A stretch of DNA of 64,000 nt from Pseudomonas sp. GM21 (GCF_000282215.1 NZ_AKJS01000084.1:1-64000); one strand, 5' to 3'. Numbered from the stretch's first letter, positions 36,223-47,283 are shown. Numbers and translations are program-made. Notes: a model not told the origin generated them from the sequence alone.

Positions 36223-37212
36223 TCAGCGCATCGATGGACCGTGAAAACCCATCCACATCGCCAACTGTTCCGCCACACTGGCACCGAGCTTTTTAGAGAA
36301 GCGATCGAACGGCGATTCCTGAACGGTGAAGTCCACCAGCTCTTTCTCACCAATCACGTCCCGGGCCACCGAGCTGGCGTTACCCAGGCCATCAATCAGA
36401 CCGAGCGGCAGCGCTTGCTCACCGTTCCAGACCAGACCAGAGAACAGCTCAGGATGCTCCTTGTCCTTGAGGCGGTCGCCACGTCCCTTTTTCACGCTGT
36501 TGATGAACTGCTGGTGCGTGGTATCCAGCACGCCCTGCCAGAATTGAGTTTCCTCAGGTTTCTGCGGCTGGAACGGATCGAGGAACGATTTGTGCTCACC
36601 TGAATTGTAGGTGCGACGCTCGACACCCAGCTTCTCCATGGTGCCGACAAAGCCGTAGCCCGCCGCCGTCACACCAATGGAACCTACCAGGCTCGCCTTG
36701 TCGGCATAGATCTGATCCGCCGCACTGGCAATGTAGTAAGCGCCGGAAGCGCCCAGATCCGAGATCACCGCATACACCTTGGTATCCGGGTGCAGGCCGC
36801 GCAGGCGGACGATTTCGTCATACACGTAACCCGACTGCACCGGACTGCCGCCCGGGCTGTTGATGCGCAGAATGACGCCTTTGACTTTCTCATCCTCGAA
36901 GGCCGCACGCAGACTGCCGACGATGTTGTCGGCACTGGCCGGCTCTTTGTCGGCGATCATGCCCGTCACGTCGATCAATGCCGTGTAGTTGGCGCTGCTG
37001 GTCGCACTCTTTTCAATGTCCATCAGCGGCGTGAACAGGATCAGCGCGACAAACAGGTACACGAACGTCAACAACTTGAAGAAAATCCCCCAGCGACGCG
37101 ACCGGCGCTGCTCCGTCACACTGGCCAGCAAGGTCTTTTCCAGCAGCTTCCAGCTTTTTTCGTCACCGCTCTCTGCGCTCGCCTTGGCGGGCGCTTTCCA
37201 TTCGTCGGTCAT
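36223..37212 (-). CDS. sppA: Signal peptide peptidase SppA (S49)
   Basis: 329 residues, the short single-domain form. One membrane segment at about 44-63, active-site Ser156 (DLGASGAYYIAS) and the general-base Lys208 (GEHKSF), with the substrate-site INSPGGSPVQSG (118-127). A membrane-anchored periplasmic serine peptidase that degrades cleaved signal peptides. Convergent with maf; follows the HAD-phosphatase gene. Confidence 0.94.
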   Translation of the reverse strand: MTDEWKAPAKASAESGDEKSWKLLEKTLLASVTEQRRSRRWGIFFKLLTFVYLFVALILFTPLMDIEKSATSSANYTALIDVTGMIADKEPASADNIVGSLRAAFEDEKVKGVILRINSPGGSPVQSGYVYDEIVRLRGLHPDTKVYAVISDLGASGAYYIASAADQIYADKASLVGSIGVTAAGYGFVGTMEKLGVERRTYNSGEHKSFLDPFQPQKPEETQFWQGVLDTTHQQFINSVKKGRGDRLKDKEHPELFSGLVWNGEQALPLGLIDGLGNASSVARDVIGEKELVDFTVQESPFDRFSKKLGASVAEQLAMWMGFHGPSMR

Positions 37213-37236
37213 GACATCTACCCCAGCAAAAATCTA

Positions 37237-37899
37237 TTAAGCCCGCTGACTCAGCCAGGCATGCAATTCTGAAAAACGATCAATGGCCAGTGCCGGCTCG
37301 AACAACTTCAGCGCCTCGATCGATTGCGCGCCGTAGCTGACTGCCACCGAATCCATGCCGGCGTTGCGCGCCATCTGCAAGTCGAACGAAGAATCGCCGA
37401 CCATCAGCGCCTGCTCGGGACGGACCTCGCAATGGGCGAGAATCTGCTCAAGCATCAGCGGATGCGGCTTGCTCGCAGTTTCGTCAGCGGCGCGGGTGAT
37501 ATCGAAATAATCTTCCCAACCGTGCGATTTCAGTACCCGATCCAGCCCGCGACGCGCCTTGCCAGTCGCCACAGCCAAATGATACCCCTCGGCACGGAAC
37601 GCCTCCATCGACTCGACTACACCCTCGAACAGCGGCGAAGGCACGGCTTCGGAGGCGATGTAGTGATCGGCATAGTGCTGACGAAACGCTACAAGTTCGG
37701 TTTCGCCAATCTCGGGATACAGGGTGCGAATCGCCTCAGGCAAACCCAGGCCGATAATGCCCTTGACCGCCAAGTCATCACACAACGGAAATCCGGAGCG
37801 CTCGGACGCGACGTGCATTGCCTCGACAATCCGACCAATGGAGTCGGCCAACGTGCCGTCCCAATCGAAAATCAGCAGCTTGTAATCAGAGTGGCGCAC
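37237..37899 (-). CDS. HAD-superfamily IA phosphatase (phosphoglycolate-phosphatase-like)
   Basis: 220 residues. HAD motif [11 protein letters not shown] (nucleophile Asp12), cap domain, motif [15 protein letters not shown], motif III lysine in [11 protein letters not shown] and motif [17 protein letters not shown]. Placement after rluC (14-base overlap) and before sppA as PA2974 in P. aeruginosa. Substrate unproved; the true phosphoglycolate phosphatase is elsewhere in Pseudomonas. Confidence 0.9.
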   Translation of the reverse strand: MRHSDYKLLIFDWDGTLADSIGRIVEAMHVASERSGFPLCDDLAVKGIIGLGLPEAIRTLYPEIGETELVAFRQHYADHYIASEAVPSPLFEGVVESMEAFRAEGYHLAVATGKARRGLDRVLKSHGWEDYFDITRAADETASKPHPLMLEQILAHCEVRPEQALMVGDSSFDLQMARNAGMDSVAVSYGAQSIEALKLFEPALAIDRFSELHAWLSQRA

Positions 37900-38848
37900 T
37901 CAATCGCTCCACGGTCTTGGCCCACATTTCATCCACTGGCGCCTGCAATTTCAGCTCGCTGCCATCGGGCAGCGGCACGGTCAGCATGTAAGCGTGGAGA
38001 AACAGGCGCTTGCCACCGAGGTCACGAATTTCCTTGCTGAAACCCTCATCGCCATATTTGGTGTCGCCAGCGATGCAATGCCCGGCGTGCAAGGTATGGA
38101 CGCGGATCTGGTGTGTACGGCCAGTGATCGGCTTGGCTTCGATCAGGGTGGCAAAGTCGCCGAAACGACGCAGCACCTTGAACACGGTCACGGACTCCTT
38201 GCCCTCCTCCTCGTCGACTTCGACCATGCGTTCGCCGGAGCGCAGATTGCTCTTGCCCAGCGACGCACGGACTTGCTTGATTGAGGCCGCCCAGTTACCG
38301 CGGACCAGCGCCATATAACGCTTGTCGACGCCATCGCCGCGCAATGCCGTGTGCAAGTGACGCAGCATGCTGCGCTTCTTGGCGATCATCAGCAGGCCCG
38401 ACGTATCACGGTCGAGACGGTGAACCAGTTCGAGCTCCTTGCAATCGGGACGCAACTGGCGAAAGGCTTCGATCACCCCGTAAGTCAGGCCGCTGCCGCC
38501 ATGAACCGCGATACCGCAAGGCTTGTTGATCACGATCAGCGCCTTGTCTTCGAAGACAATCGAGGCTTCGAGGCGCTGCAGCAGGCCTTGGGCCAACGGC
38601 ACCGGCTCATCACGCTCAGGCACACGAACCGGCGGCACGCGCACGATATCGCCCGCCTGCAGCTTGTATTCGGGCTTGATCCGACCTTTGTTCACTCGCA
38701 CTTCGCCTTTACGCAAAATGCGGTAAATCAGGGTCTTGGGCACGCCTTTGAGCCGAGCGAGAAGGAAGTTATCAATACGTTGGCCGGCATATTCCGGCGA
38801 GACCTCCAGCAGTTGTACGGCTGGGGTCGAAGGGGCTGTAGTCGTCAT
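37886..38848 (-). CDS. rluC: 23S rRNA pseudouridine synthase RluC
   Basis: 320 residues. S4 RNA-binding domain at about 15-75 ([20 protein letters not shown]), then the catalytic motif [18 protein letters not shown] with its Asp, and [21 protein letters not shown]. RluC makes pseudouridines at three sites (955, 2504, 2580) of 23S rRNA. Divergent from rne, as in E. coli. Confidence 0.95.
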   Translation of the reverse strand: MTTTAPSTPAVQLLEVSPEYAGQRIDNFLLARLKGVPKTLIYRILRKGEVRVNKGRIKPEYKLQAGDIVRVPPVRVPERDEPVPLAQGLLQRLEASIVFEDKALIVINKPCGIAVHGGSGLTYGVIEAFRQLRPDCKELELVHRLDRDTSGLLMIAKKRSMLRHLHTALRGDGVDKRYMALVRGNWAASIKQVRASLGKSNLRSGERMVEVDEEEGKESVTVFKVLRRFGDFATLIEAKPITGRTHQIRVHTLHAGHCIAGDTKYGDEGFSKEIRDLGGKRLFLHAYMLTVPLPDGSELKLQAPVDEMWAKTVERLSAPL

Positions 38849-38877
38849 GGCGCGGATGATAACAATTTTTTATGGAA

Positions 38878-38906
38878 TTGAAGCACTTAATCATTGCTGC
38901 TATAGT
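38878..38906 (+). promoter_or_regulatory. Promoter of rne
   Basis: TTGAAG (38878-38883), 17-base spacer, TATAGT (38901-38906). Predicted start near 38913. Confidence 0.7.
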
Positions 38907-38912
38907 CGCGAA

Positions 38913-39547
38913 CGCCGCCAAAAGCGGCTGGACAGCGGACCAACGGTCAAAAACCGGCCCTGACCAACGCAATTCACCAGGACGCGAGGCCGTCCTACGG
39001 GGCTTTCGCTACGTATCGGTGGAGTTTGCAGCTGTAACGAGCGCAGGTGACATGAGGCCTGAATCATGCCGCAAAGCAGAGTTTTAACTCGCCTTGCGAG
39101 CAAATATTCACGGCCAGTTCACAAAGTGCAGTCAGCCACGAACGACCCTGGGCGAACGCTTCGGAAACAACGCCTAAATTAGCCATGATGCGTGACCTCC
39201 CCCTTCGGAGCTCACGGTAAATGCCAACCCGCTGCGGATTCTGCGCGCGGCAGCACCCGAATTATCAGGGATACGTGTAGGGTGGAGATGCACAACCGCT
39301 GGACTGTGTAGCAATAGGCTTTATCAAGACGCTTCATCTCGTCCACAGCCGCTGGTTGATTCCTCCTCCTGACTGAGTGCTTAAGTAGCCACAGCAAGCA
39401 GGACGCGTACGTCGCAACACCGGCCCAATTGGTCGGGGTTTGCTAGACACTGGAGTGGCCAACCACTCCTGACGCACCTGACACCGACCGTGAGAAGTCG
39501 TGTGTGCCGAACGCCGTTTCCGGCAGCCCGGAAACCGACGGTACTAC
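38913..39547 (+). promoter_or_regulatory. Long 5' leader of rne
   Basis: About 635 bases between the promoter and the rne start hold no gene on either strand. Hairpins are visible, for example GTGACCTCC / GGAGCTCAC around a CCCTTC loop (39192-39215) and CTGC-GCGCG-GCAG near 39240. In E. coli a 361-nt rne leader lets RNase E cleave its own mRNA to hold its level steady; the same use here is inference. Confidence 0.55.
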
Positions 39548-42500
39548 ATGAAAAGAATGCTGATTAACGCAACTCAACCCGAAGAGTTGCGTGTTGCACT
39601 GGTAGATGGCCAACGCCTCTACGACCTGGACATCGAATCCGGTGCACGCGAGCAGAAGAAGGCCAACATCTATAAAGGCCGGATTACTCGCATCGAACCA
39701 AGCCTTGAGGCTGCCTTTGTCGATTTCGGCTCCGAGCGCCACGGCTTCCTGCCCCTCAAAGAAATCTCCCGCGAATACTTCAAGAAAGCCCCCGAAGGCC
39801 GCGTCAATATCAAAGACGTCCTGAGCGAAGGCCAGGAAGTCATCGTTCAGGTCGAAAAAGAAGAACGTGGCAACAAGGGCGCCGCCCTGACCACCTTCAT
39901 CAGCCTGGCCGGTCGTTACCTCGTACTGATGCCGAACAACCCGCGTGCCGGCGGTATTTCCCGTCGCATCGAAGGTGAAGAGCGCAACGAACTGCGTGAA
40001 GCCCTCAACGGTCTGGTTGCCCCGGCCGACATGGGTCTGATCGTGCGCACTGCGGGCCTTGGCCGCAGCAGCGAAGAAATGCAGTGGGACCTCGATTACC
40101 TGCTGCAACTCTGGACCGCCATCAAAGAAGCTTCGCTGGATCGTTCCGCGCCGTTCCTGATCTACCAGGAAAGCAACGTGATCATCCGCGCCATCCGCGA
40201 TTACCTGCGCCAGGACATCGGCGAAGTGCTGATCGACAGCGTTGAAGCCCAGGACGAAGCCCTGACCTTCATCCGCCAGGTGATGCCGCAGTACGCCAGC
40301 AAGATCAAGCTGTACGAAGACAGCGTTCCGCTGTTCAACCGTTTCCAGATCGAAAGCCAGATCGAGACCGCTTTCCAGCGCGTCGTTGAACTGCCTTCCG
40401 GCGGCTCCATCGTTATCGATCCGACCGAAGCCCTGGTGTCCATCGACATCAACTCGGCGCGCGCCACCAAAGGCAGCGACATCGAAGAAACCGCTCTGCA
40501 GACCAACCTTGAAGCCGCCGAAGAAATCGCCCGTCAGTTGCGCTTGCGCGACATCGGCGGCCTGATCGTCATCGACTTCATCGACATGACCCCTGCCAAG
40601 AACCAGCGCGCCGTGGAAGAGAAAGTCCGCGAATGCCTGGAAGCCGACCGCGCTCGCGTGCAAGTCGGTCGCATCTCGCGCTTCGGCCTGCTGGAAATGT
40701 CCCGTCAGCGCCTGCGCCCATCCCTGGGCGAAAGCAGCGGCATCGTTTGCCCGCGTTGCAACGGCACCGGCATCATCCGTGATGTTGAATCGCTGTCGCT
40801 GGCCATCCTGCGCCTGATCGAAGAAGAAGCCCTGAAAGACCGCACCGCCGAAGTTCGCGCCCAAGTGCCGATCCCGGTGGCGGCGTTCCTGCTCAACGAA
40901 AAACGCAACTCGATCACCAAGATCGAACTGCGCACCCGTGCCCGCATCGTCATTCTGCCGAACGATCACCTCGAAACGCCGCACTTCGAAGTTCAGCGTC
41001 TGCGCGATGACAGCCCGGAAGCCAGCATCAATCAGTCCAGCTACGAAATCGCCGCTGCCGCTGCCGAAGTCGAAGAAGTCCAGCCAGCTGCCGCGACCCG
41101 CACCCTGGTTCGCCAGGAAGCCGCGGTCAAGACCGCTCCGGCCCGCGCCAACGCTCCGGTTCCGACCGAAGTCGTCGCTGCCGCCCCCGTGGCTGCACCG
41201 GTTGCCGCGCCAGAACCGAGCCTGTTCAAAGGCCTGGTGAAGTCGCTGGTCAGCCTGTTCGCGACCAAGGAAGAGCCAGCGGCTCCGGTTGTGGTTGAAA
41301 AACCAGCGACCACCGAGCGCCCGGCCCGTAACGAAGAGCGTCGCAATGGTCGTCAGCAGAGCCGCAACCGTAATGGTCGCCGCGATGAAGAACGCAAGCC
41401 TCGTGAGGAACGTGCACCGCGTGAAGAGCGCGCACCACGTGAGCCACGTGAAGCCCGCGAAGAAACCCCGGCCGTTGCCCGCGAAGAACGTGCTCCACGT
41501 GAAGAACGCGCACCACGCGCACCTCGTGAAGAACGTGCACCGCGTGCTCCACGCGAAGACCGCAAGCCCCGTGGCGAGCGTGAAGAGCGTCCGGTTCGTG
41601 AGCTGCGCGAGCCCCTGGATGCCGCCCCGGCCGCTGCTGCCGCCATTGCCGCTACTGCTGAAGAGCGTCCAGCTCGCCAGCCACGTGAAGAACGCGCTCC
41701 ACGCCCTCCGCGTGAAGAACGTCAGCCACGTGCGGAACAAGCCGCTGCCGCCGTCGCTGAAGAAGAGCTGACCGCCAACGAAGAGCAACTGCAGGAAGAC
41801 GGTCAGGAAGGCGCCGAAGGCGATCGTCCACGCCGCCGCTCCCGTGGACAGCGTCGTCGCAGCAACCGCCGCGAGCGTCAGCGTGATGCCAACGGCAACG
41901 TGATCGAAGGTTCGGAAGAATCCGAAGGTAACGAAGCTGGCGAAAGCAACGAAGCGCCAAGCACTTCCGATCTGGCCGCCGGCCTGGCTGTGACCGCAGC
42001 CGTTGCCAGCACCGTGATCAGCGCACCGGCTGAAGCACAAGCTCACGAGCAAGCCGAACGCGCCACTGCTGCCGTTCAGGAAACTGCTCCGGTTGAAGCG
42101 CCAGTGGTCGAAGCAACGACTCCGGTCGAAGCGACTGCCGCTGCGGAAATCGAAGTGGCTCCGGTTCGTGAAGCCCAACCTGTTGTTGAAGCTGCCGCCG
42201 AGCCTGCGACCGTCGCTGAACCTGTCGCCGAGCCAGTGGTTGCTGCCGAACCTGCTGCCGAAACCGTCACTGAAACCGTGACCGAAGCTGTCCGCGAAGT
42301 TCGTGAAGAACAAACCGCGTTCAACTGGGTTGCCGAGCCGGTCGCTGTTGAAGCACCTGCACCGGTTACTGAAGCCATGGTTTCCGAACCAGTGGTGGCG
42401 GCTGCCGAACCAGCTCCAGTCGTTGAGGCGCTGGCTCCAGTGGTTGCCGAAGTAGCGGAACCGGCCGTTGAAGCCGCCCCTGTCAGCGCCCTGACGCCAA

Positions 42501-42730
42501 GCGGCCGTGCGCCGAACGACCCACGTGAAGTGCGTCGTCGCAAACGTGAAGAAGAGCGTCTGCAGAAGGAAGCCGAACAAGCTGCCGCTGCTGCTCCGGT
42601 TGAAGCTGAAGTGGTCGAAGCGGCGCCTGCCGAATCGGTCATCGAAGAAGCACCGCGTTCCGTTCAGGAAGCGGTAGAGCAACACGAACAAGCCCAGGAA
42701 AAAGAGCACGAGCCTAAACCCCTCGTCTAA
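39548..42730 (+). CDS. rne: Ribonuclease E
   Basis: 1060 residues from the ATG at 39548 (protein opens [18 protein letters not shown]). N-terminal catalytic half: S1 domain (about 36-120), 5' sensor, DNase-I-like domain with Asp300 ([14 protein letters not shown]) and the second metal Asp near 343 (VIDFIDM), Zn-link Cys401 and Cys404 (CPRCNG). The C-terminal half (about 515-1060) is disordered: a membrane-helix-like [13 protein letters not shown] near 560, blocks of [10 protein letters not shown] repeats, an Arg-rich stretch [19 protein letters not shown], Ala/Glu/Val/Pro repeats and a final [14 protein letters not shown] motif. Such REER and NDPR elements are reported in P. aeruginosa RNase E as partner or RNA contacts. 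Core enzyme of RNA decay. Confidence 0.98.
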   Translation: MKRMLINATQPEELRVALVDGQRLYDLDIESGAREQKKANIYKGRITRIEPSLEAAFVDFGSERHGFLPLKEISREYFKKAPEGRVNIKDVLSEGQEVIVQVEKEERGNKGAALTTFISLAGRYLVLMPNNPRAGGISRRIEGEERNELREALNGLVAPADMGLIVRTAGLGRSSEEMQWDLDYLLQLWTAIKEASLDRSAPFLIYQESNVIIRAIRDYLRQDIGEVLIDSVEAQDEALTFIRQVMPQYASKIKLYEDSVPLFNRFQIESQIETAFQRVVELPSGGSIVIDPTEALVSIDINSARATKGSDIEETALQTNLEAAEEIARQLRLRDIGGLIVIDFIDMTPAKNQRAVEEKVRECLEADRARVQVGRISRFGLLEMSRQRLRPSLGESSGIVCPRCNGTGIIRDVESLSLAILRLIEEEALKDRTAEVRAQVPIPVAAFLLNEKRNSITKIELRTRARIVILPNDHLETPHFEVQRLRDDSPEASINQSSYEIAAAAAEVEEVQPAAATRTLVRQEAAVKTAPARANAPVPTEVVAAAPVAAPVAAPEPSLFKGLVKSLVSLFATKEEPAAPVVVEKPATTERPARNEERRNGRQQSRNRNGRRDEERKPREERAPREERAPREPREAREETPAVAREERAPREERAPRAPREERAPRAPREDRKPRGEREERPVRELREPLDAAPAAAAAIAATAEERPARQPREERAPRPPREERQPRAEQAAAAVAEEELTANEEQLQEDGQEGAEGDRPRRRSRGQRRRSNRRERQRDANGNVIEGSEESEGNEAGESNEAPSTSDLAAGLAVTAAVASTVISAPAEAQAHEQAERATAAVQETAPVEAPVVEATTPVEATAAAEIEVAPVREAQPVVEAAAEPATVAEPVAEPVVAAEPAAETVTETVTEAVREVREEQTAFNWVAEPVAVEAPAPVTEAMVSEPVVAAAEPAPVVEALAPVVAEVAEPAVEAAPVSALTPSGRAPNDPREVRRRKREEERLQKEAEQAAAAAPVEAEVVEAAPAESVIEEAPRSVQEAVEQHEQAQEKEHEPKPLV

Positions 42731-42744
42731 TATCCCAGGCCATT

Positions 42745-42784
42745 AAAAAGCCCCGTCTGGTCATCCCAGGCGGGGCTTTTTTTA
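42745..42784 (+). terminator. Terminator of rne
   Basis: AAAAAGCCCCGTCTGG / CCAGGCGGGGCTTTTTTT hairpin, 15 bases after the stop. Confidence 0.92.
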
Positions 42785-42806
42785 TGTCCCAATCACCGCA
42801 ATCCCC

Positions 42807-42898
42807 CTGTGGGAGCGAGCCTGCTCGCGATAGCGGTTTAACATTCAACATTGATGCAAGCTGATCCACCGCTATCGCGAGCAGGCTCGCTCCCACAG
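42807..42898. repeat. REP doublet (REPIN)
   Basis: CTGTGGGAGCGAGCCTGCTC and its inverse 40 bases apart, with spacer word TAACATTCAACATTGATG shared in part with the doublet at 21945. Confidence 0.92.
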
Positions 42899-42918
42899 AG
42901 GATCTCTCACAGGGGGAA

Positions 42919-43515
42919 CTATGCTGGTTTGAAGGACAGTGCCTCTGGCACATCCACATCCCACATCACCCCGGGATCATCCACCGCCACCTCAACCACC
43001 CGCCCCTGCGCAAACAATGGCTTGGCGCCATGGTCACCGGACAATCCCGCCAACCCCGCCCCAAAGCTGCGACCGAACCCGACCGGATGCCCGTATTTGC
43101 CCTCATGCACCGGCACACTGACGCAATCTGCAGCAATCTGCGCCACCACCCGCTCAATACTCGACGGCAGGAGAAAAGGCATATCCCCCAGCACAATCAG
43201 CCAGCCACCAAGGTTCGGACACGCCGCCACTCCAGCCGCAATGCTGTCGCCCATCCCACTCGACTTGATCAACACAATCTCGAAACCGTAGGCCTTAGCC
43301 ATGCGAATCACCTGCGGGCGATCCTCAGTCGTCACCAGCACCCGTTTATCCAGCGAAGCCGGCACGCTCACCAACACCTGCTCGACCACCGAACGCACAG
43401 TGCCGTCGCGCCCCGTGCAGTCCGCCAACAGCTTGTCCTTGTCAGCCCCCGCCACCTGACGAAAGCGACTGCCCTGCCCCGCTGCCAGCACAATGACGCC
43501 GATGGGTTCACTCAT
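42919..43515 (-). CDS. MocA-type molybdopterin nucleotidyltransferase
   Basis: 198 residues. Nucleotidyltransferase start GVIVLAAGQGSRFRQVAGADKDKLL and LIVLGDMPFLLPSSIERV, as in MocA/MobA-like enzymes. These join CTP (or GTP) to molybdopterin to make the dinucleotide cofactor of the xanthine-oxidase family. Overlaps the XdhC gene by four bases and lies in one strand unit with a molybdenum hydroxylase, which supports that role. Whether the product is MCD is inference. Confidence 0.88.
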   Translation of the reverse strand: MSEPIGVIVLAAGQGSRFRQVAGADKDKLLADCTGRDGTVRSVVEQVLVSVPASLDKRVLVTTEDRPQVIRMAKAYGFEIVLIKSSGMGDSIAAGVAACPNLGGWLIVLGDMPFLLPSSIERVVAQIAADCVSVPVHEGKYGHPVGFGRSFGAGLAGLSGDHGAKPLFAQGRVVEVAVDDPGVMWDVDVPEALSFKPA

Positions 43516-44495
43516 ATAGCCTCCTGCAACGGCTTTTTTTGCTTCAGTTCGACGCCATTCTTGATCGCGACAATTTCGGCCATCAGTGACAAGGCGATTT
43601 CCGCCGGACTGTGGCTGCCTATGTGCAACCCGATCGGACCATGCAGGCGCTCGATCGCCCGTGATGACAAGCCTAGCTCGGCAAGGTTTTTCCGGCGCTT
43701 CAGGCTGTTGACCCGCGAGCCCAGCGCGCCGACATAAAAGGCCTTGGAGTCGAGGGCCGTGAGCAGCGCCATATCATCCAGGCGAGGATCGTGAGTCAAG
43801 GCGACGATGGCCGTACGCTCGTCAGTCTGGATGGTCAGCACCGCCTCATCAGGCATGCCCGAGACAAAGCGACCGTGCTGCTCTTCCCACCCGTAAACGA
43901 ACTCGGAGCGTGGGTCGCAAATCAGTACTTCGAAGTCCAGCAGCCGCGCCATCTCAGCGACGTAACGGGACAATTGCCCGGCGCCGATCAGTAACAGACG
44001 CCAACGCGGACCATAAATCGCGCGCAGCGTGTTGCCGTCGAAACTCAGCACATTGACCTTGTCCGCTGACTGCAACAGCACTTCACCCGTCGCAATATCA
44101 AGTGAACGAGCGACAATTTCATGGGCCTCGCAGCGCGTCAGCAACTCGGCGACCCAATGCGGATCGCCAACCTGCTCCTCGGTCAGGCGCAGCGTACCGC
44201 CACAGGGCAAACCAAACCGCGCGGCCTCCTCGCGAGTGACGCCGTAGGTGATCAACTGCACCGGTGGCCCGTCAGTCGGGATACGCCCGTCGTGCAGCCG
44301 GGCAATCAGATCATCCTCGACACAACCGCCCGACACCGAGCCAATCACCACGCCATCTTCACGCAAGGCCAACATGGCGCCAGGTGCCCGAGGCGCGGTG
44401 CCCCAGGTCTGGACCACGCTGTACAGCACCACCCGCTGACCAGCGCGGCGCCATTCGAGCACGCTGCGCAGGACATTCAGATCGACGCTGTCCAT
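43512..44495 (-). CDS. XdhC-family molybdenum enzyme maturation factor
   Basis: 327 residues from the ATG at 44495, which overlaps the stop of the hydroxylase large subunit (TGATG). XdhC N-terminal domain: TWGTAPRAPGAMLALREDG, GSVSGGCVEDDLI; C-terminal Rossmann domain: LLLIGAGQLSRYVAEMARLL and VGALGSRVNSLKRR. XdhC-type proteins bind the cofactor, help its sulfuration and hand it to the apo-hydroxylase. Confidence 0.93.
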   Translation of the reverse strand: MDSVDLNVLRSVLEWRRAGQRVVLYSVVQTWGTAPRAPGAMLALREDGVVIGSVSGGCVEDDLIARLHDGRIPTDGPPVQLITYGVTREEAARFGLPCGGTLRLTEEQVGDPHWVAELLTRCEAHEIVARSLDIATGEVLLQSADKVNVLSFDGNTLRAIYGPRWRLLLIGAGQLSRYVAEMARLLDFEVLICDPRSEFVYGWEEQHGRFVSGMPDEAVLTIQTDERTAIVALTHDPRLDDMALLTALDSKAFYVGALGSRVNSLKRRKNLAELGLSSRAIERLHGPIGLHIGSHSPAEIALSLMAEIVAIKNGVELKQKKPLQEAI

Positions 44496-46816
44496 CAGGC
44501 TTGTGCCTTCTGCCAACCTTGCAGTTGAAAGCGAACGGGCAGGCTGCGGATACGTTTGCCCGTGGCGGCGAAAATCGCGTTGCACAGCGCCGGCGCAATC
44601 GGCGGCACGCCCGGTTCACCGACACCGCCCAGGGGCACAACGCCCGGCGGGGTGACCAGATGAACGGCGATTTCCTTGGGCGCCAGGGACATACGCGCCA
44701 CTTCGTACATGTGGAAGTTGTCTTGCTGAACCTTGCCGTCCTTGAAACTGATCTCCCCTAGCACCGCATTGCCCAGCCCCATGACGCAGGCCCCCTCGAA
44801 CTGCGAGCGAATGCGTTCGGGGTTGATTTGCGGCCCGCAATCCACGGCGATGTCAGCCTTGTGCACGATCAGTGTGCCATCATCCTTGACTTCGACCTCG
44901 ATCACCGCCGCCACATAGGTGACAAAACTGTATTGCACCGCCAGCCCCAAGCCTCGGCCTTTGGGCAGCTCGCGCCCCCAACCGACGGCTTTGGCAGCGG
45001 TTTCCAATACCGTGCGCAGCCTTGCAGTATCGATCGGATAACGCTCGGGGGATTCGCCGTAGTTCCACTCGTCACTCAGCGTGCGCGGATCGATCTGGCG
45101 ATCAGGGCCAAGCAATCTGATCTGGTACTTGAGCGAATCCTGCCCGGCCTTGTGCGCCAGTTCATCGACAAAGCTTTGAATCGCAAAGCCGTGCGGGATG
45201 TTCGACACCGAGCGATACCAGCCGACGCGGGTATGAGCCGTCGCCTCCGGGTTTTCCAGGCGCACGTTGGGAATCGCGTAGGCCATGTTGGTGAACCCCA
45301 TGCCCAGCTCAAACGCTGCCTCATGGTTCATGCCCGGTGCAAACAGCGCAGTGATGCTTGGCGCCACGGTGCGGTGCAGCCAGGCGGACGGCAGGCCGTC
45401 CTTGTTCAGCCCGGCTTTGAGATACTCCGCCGACACGGTGTGGAAATAGGAACAGTGGATGTCGTCTTCACGGGTCCATTGCACCCGCACCGCCTTGCCG
45501 GGGAATTCCTTGGCGAGGATCGCCGCTTCAATGATGAAGTCAGGCTTGGATTTTCGACCGAAACCACCACCGAGCAATGTGACGTTGAACGTGACGTTAT
45601 CGAACGGGATGCCGAGGCGCTCGCCAATCCTTGTGCGGGTCACTTGCGGCGCCTGGCTCGGCCCCCAGGCTTCGCAGACTCCGTCTTTGAAGCGGGCAAT
45701 GGCAACCATCGGCTCCATGGGTGCCTGCGCCAGGTGCGGCAGGTAATAGGACGCTTCGAGGACAGTGTCGGCGCTGTCCATGGCCTCCTCAAGGTTGCCG
45801 GTATTGCGCACCACTTTGCCGGGCTTGAGGGACGCGGCTTCCAGCTCCTTGCGATAGGCAATCGAGTCGTAGCTGGCGTTCGGGCCGTCATCCCACTCGA
45901 TCTTCAGTGCGTCGCGGCCCTTGATTGCCGCCCAAGTGTTTTTGGCCACCACGGCCACGCCACCCAAGGGTTGAAATTCAGACGGCACCGGGCTGGCGCC
46001 GATCTGCAACACCTTAATCACGCCAGGGACTTTCATCGCGGCGCTGGCATCGAAGGTTTTGACCTTGCCGCCATACACCGCCGGACGCGCAATGGTGGCG
46101 TAGAGCATGCCATCGAAATGCACGTCGGCCCCGTAGACGGCGCGGCCATTAACGATGTCTGCCCCGTCGATGGCCTTGGTGCCTTCCTTGCCGATGTAGA
46201 GAAACTGCGATGGATCCTTGAGCCGTACGCTGTCGCGAGCGGGTACCGCCAGCGCACCGGCCGCCACGGCCAGTTCGCCGTAGCCCAACTCACGACCGGT
46301 CGGTGTATGGATGACTTTGTGCAATTGCGCATGGCACTCGCCAAGCGGCACTTTCCATTGGTTGGCGGCGGCCTGTTCCAGCATGGTTCGAGCGGCGGCA
46401 CCGCATCGGCGCATGGGCTCGTACCAGTGACGCATGCTGCGCGAGCCGTCAGTGTCCTGGTTGCCGAAACGCACTTCGTCGCCTGGTGCCTGTTGCACTT
46501 TCACCATTGCCCAATCGGCATTCAGTTCATCGGCCACCACCATCGTCAGGCTGGTGCGTACGCCCTGGCCCATTTCCGAACGGTTGCAGATCACGGTCAC
46601 CGTGCCATCGGTGGCGATGCTGACATATACCTTGGGATCATCAATCGCGCCGTGGGGCATGCCGTCGGCGCCGAACTTCTTCGATGCTTCTTCCGCGAAA
46701 GCGTCCTGCCAACCCCAACTGGCAGCCAGCACCAACGCACTGGTAGCACCGACACCTTTGAGGAAACCGCGTCGGCTGAGGTTGCTCAGGGCAAAATCAT
46801 TCGGTAACTGGCTCAT
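44495..46816 (-). CDS. Molybdenum hydroxylase large subunit (isoquinoline 1-oxidoreductase beta-like)
   Basis: 773 residues from the ATG at 46816 (AAGGAGG before it). Twin-arginine signal [20 protein letters not shown] predicts Tat export to the periplasm, as for the IorB branch of aldehyde oxidases. Moco domain features: [60 protein letters not shown] and the active-site Glu region [16 protein letters not shown]. Paired with the [2Fe-2S] subunit (4-base overlap). Substrate probably an N-heterocycle or aldehyde; unknown. The usual cytochrome c third subunit is not in the window. Confidence 0.93.
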   Translation of the reverse strand: MSQLPNDFALSNLSRRGFLKGVGATSALVLAASWGWQDAFAEEASKKFGADGMPHGAIDDPKVYVSIATDGTVTVICNRSEMGQGVRTSLTMVVADELNADWAMVKVQQAPGDEVRFGNQDTDGSRSMRHWYEPMRRCGAAARTMLEQAAANQWKVPLGECHAQLHKVIHTPTGRELGYGELAVAAGALAVPARDSVRLKDPSQFLYIGKEGTKAIDGADIVNGRAVYGADVHFDGMLYATIARPAVYGGKVKTFDASAAMKVPGVIKVLQIGASPVPSEFQPLGGVAVVAKNTWAAIKGRDALKIEWDDGPNASYDSIAYRKELEAASLKPGKVVRNTGNLEEAMDSADTVLEASYYLPHLAQAPMEPMVAIARFKDGVCEAWGPSQAPQVTRTRIGERLGIPFDNVTFNVTLLGGGFGRKSKPDFIIEAAILAKEFPGKAVRVQWTREDDIHCSYFHTVSAEYLKAGLNKDGLPSAWLHRTVAPSITALFAPGMNHEAAFELGMGFTNMAYAIPNVRLENPEATAHTRVGWYRSVSNIPHGFAIQSFVDELAHKAGQDSLKYQIRLLGPDRQIDPRTLSDEWNYGESPERYPIDTARLRTVLETAAKAVGWGRELPKGRGLGLAVQYSFVTYVAAVIEVEVKDDGTLIVHKADIAVDCGPQINPERIRSQFEGACVMGLGNAVLGEISFKDGKVQQDNFHMYEVARMSLAPKEIAVHLVTPPGVVPLGGVGEPGVPPIAPALCNAIFAATGKRIRSLPVRFQLQGWQKAQA

Positions 46817-47283
46817 GCCTTGGCCTCCTTCAAGTGGGTGGAGGCCTGGCGGATGGCGGTCTTGATGCGGTTGTAAGTCCCGCAGCGGCAAATGTTGCCG
46901 ACCATCGCCTCTTCGATTTGCGCGTCGGTGGGGTTCGGATGGGTTTTGAGCAGCGCTGTCGCCGACATGATCTGCCCGCCCTGGCAGAAGCCGCATTGTG
47001 CGACGGCGGTATCGAGCCAGGCTTGCTGGACCACTTGGCCGATCGGGTCAGTGTGCAAATTTTCAATGGTGGTGACGTTCTGCCCGACCACCGAGCCAAT
47101 CGGCGTGATGCAACTGCGGGCGGGCGATCCTTCGATGTGAATGGTGCAAGCGCCGCACAGGCCCATGCCGCAGCCGAATTTGGTGCCGTTGTAACCGGCC
47201 ACGTCGCGGATGGCCCAGAGCAGCGGCATGTCCTCGGTGACGTCGAGTGAATGGTCTTGACCGTTGAGCTTCAGGGTAATCAT
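46813..47283 (-). CDS. Molybdenum hydroxylase [2Fe-2S] subunit
   Basis: 156 residues from the ATG at 47283. Two iron-sulfur domains: plant ferredoxin-like cluster CGMGLCGACTIH (about 39-50) and helical-bundle cluster CGFCQGG plus CRCGTY. Small subunit of IorAB-type enzymes, moving electrons from the molybdenum site. No signal of its own, so it would be co-exported with the Tat-bearing partner. A GTG two codons upstream is an alternative start; neither has a good ribosome site. Confidence 0.94.
   Translation of the reverse strand: MITLKLNGQDHSLDVTEDMPLLWAIRDVAGYNGTKFGCGMGLCGACTIHIEGSPARSCITPIGSVVGQNVTTIENLHTDPIGQVVQQAWLDTAVAQCGFCQGGQIMSATALLKTHPNPTDAQIEEAMVGNICRCGTYNRIKTAIRQASTHLKEAKA

Noticed and set aside
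39443..42709. A 1088-codon open frame on the minus strand opposite rne, rich in Phe, Gly and Arg
   Set aside because: It mirrors the strongly biased codons and Glu/Arg/Pro repeats of rne. Its product is low-complexity with no domain, and rne on the other strand is certain.
44828..46807. A 659-codon plus-strand frame opposite the molybdenum hydroxylase large subunit
   Set aside because: Shadow frame rich in His, Arg and Gly with no recognisable domain; the opposite gene is firmly identified.
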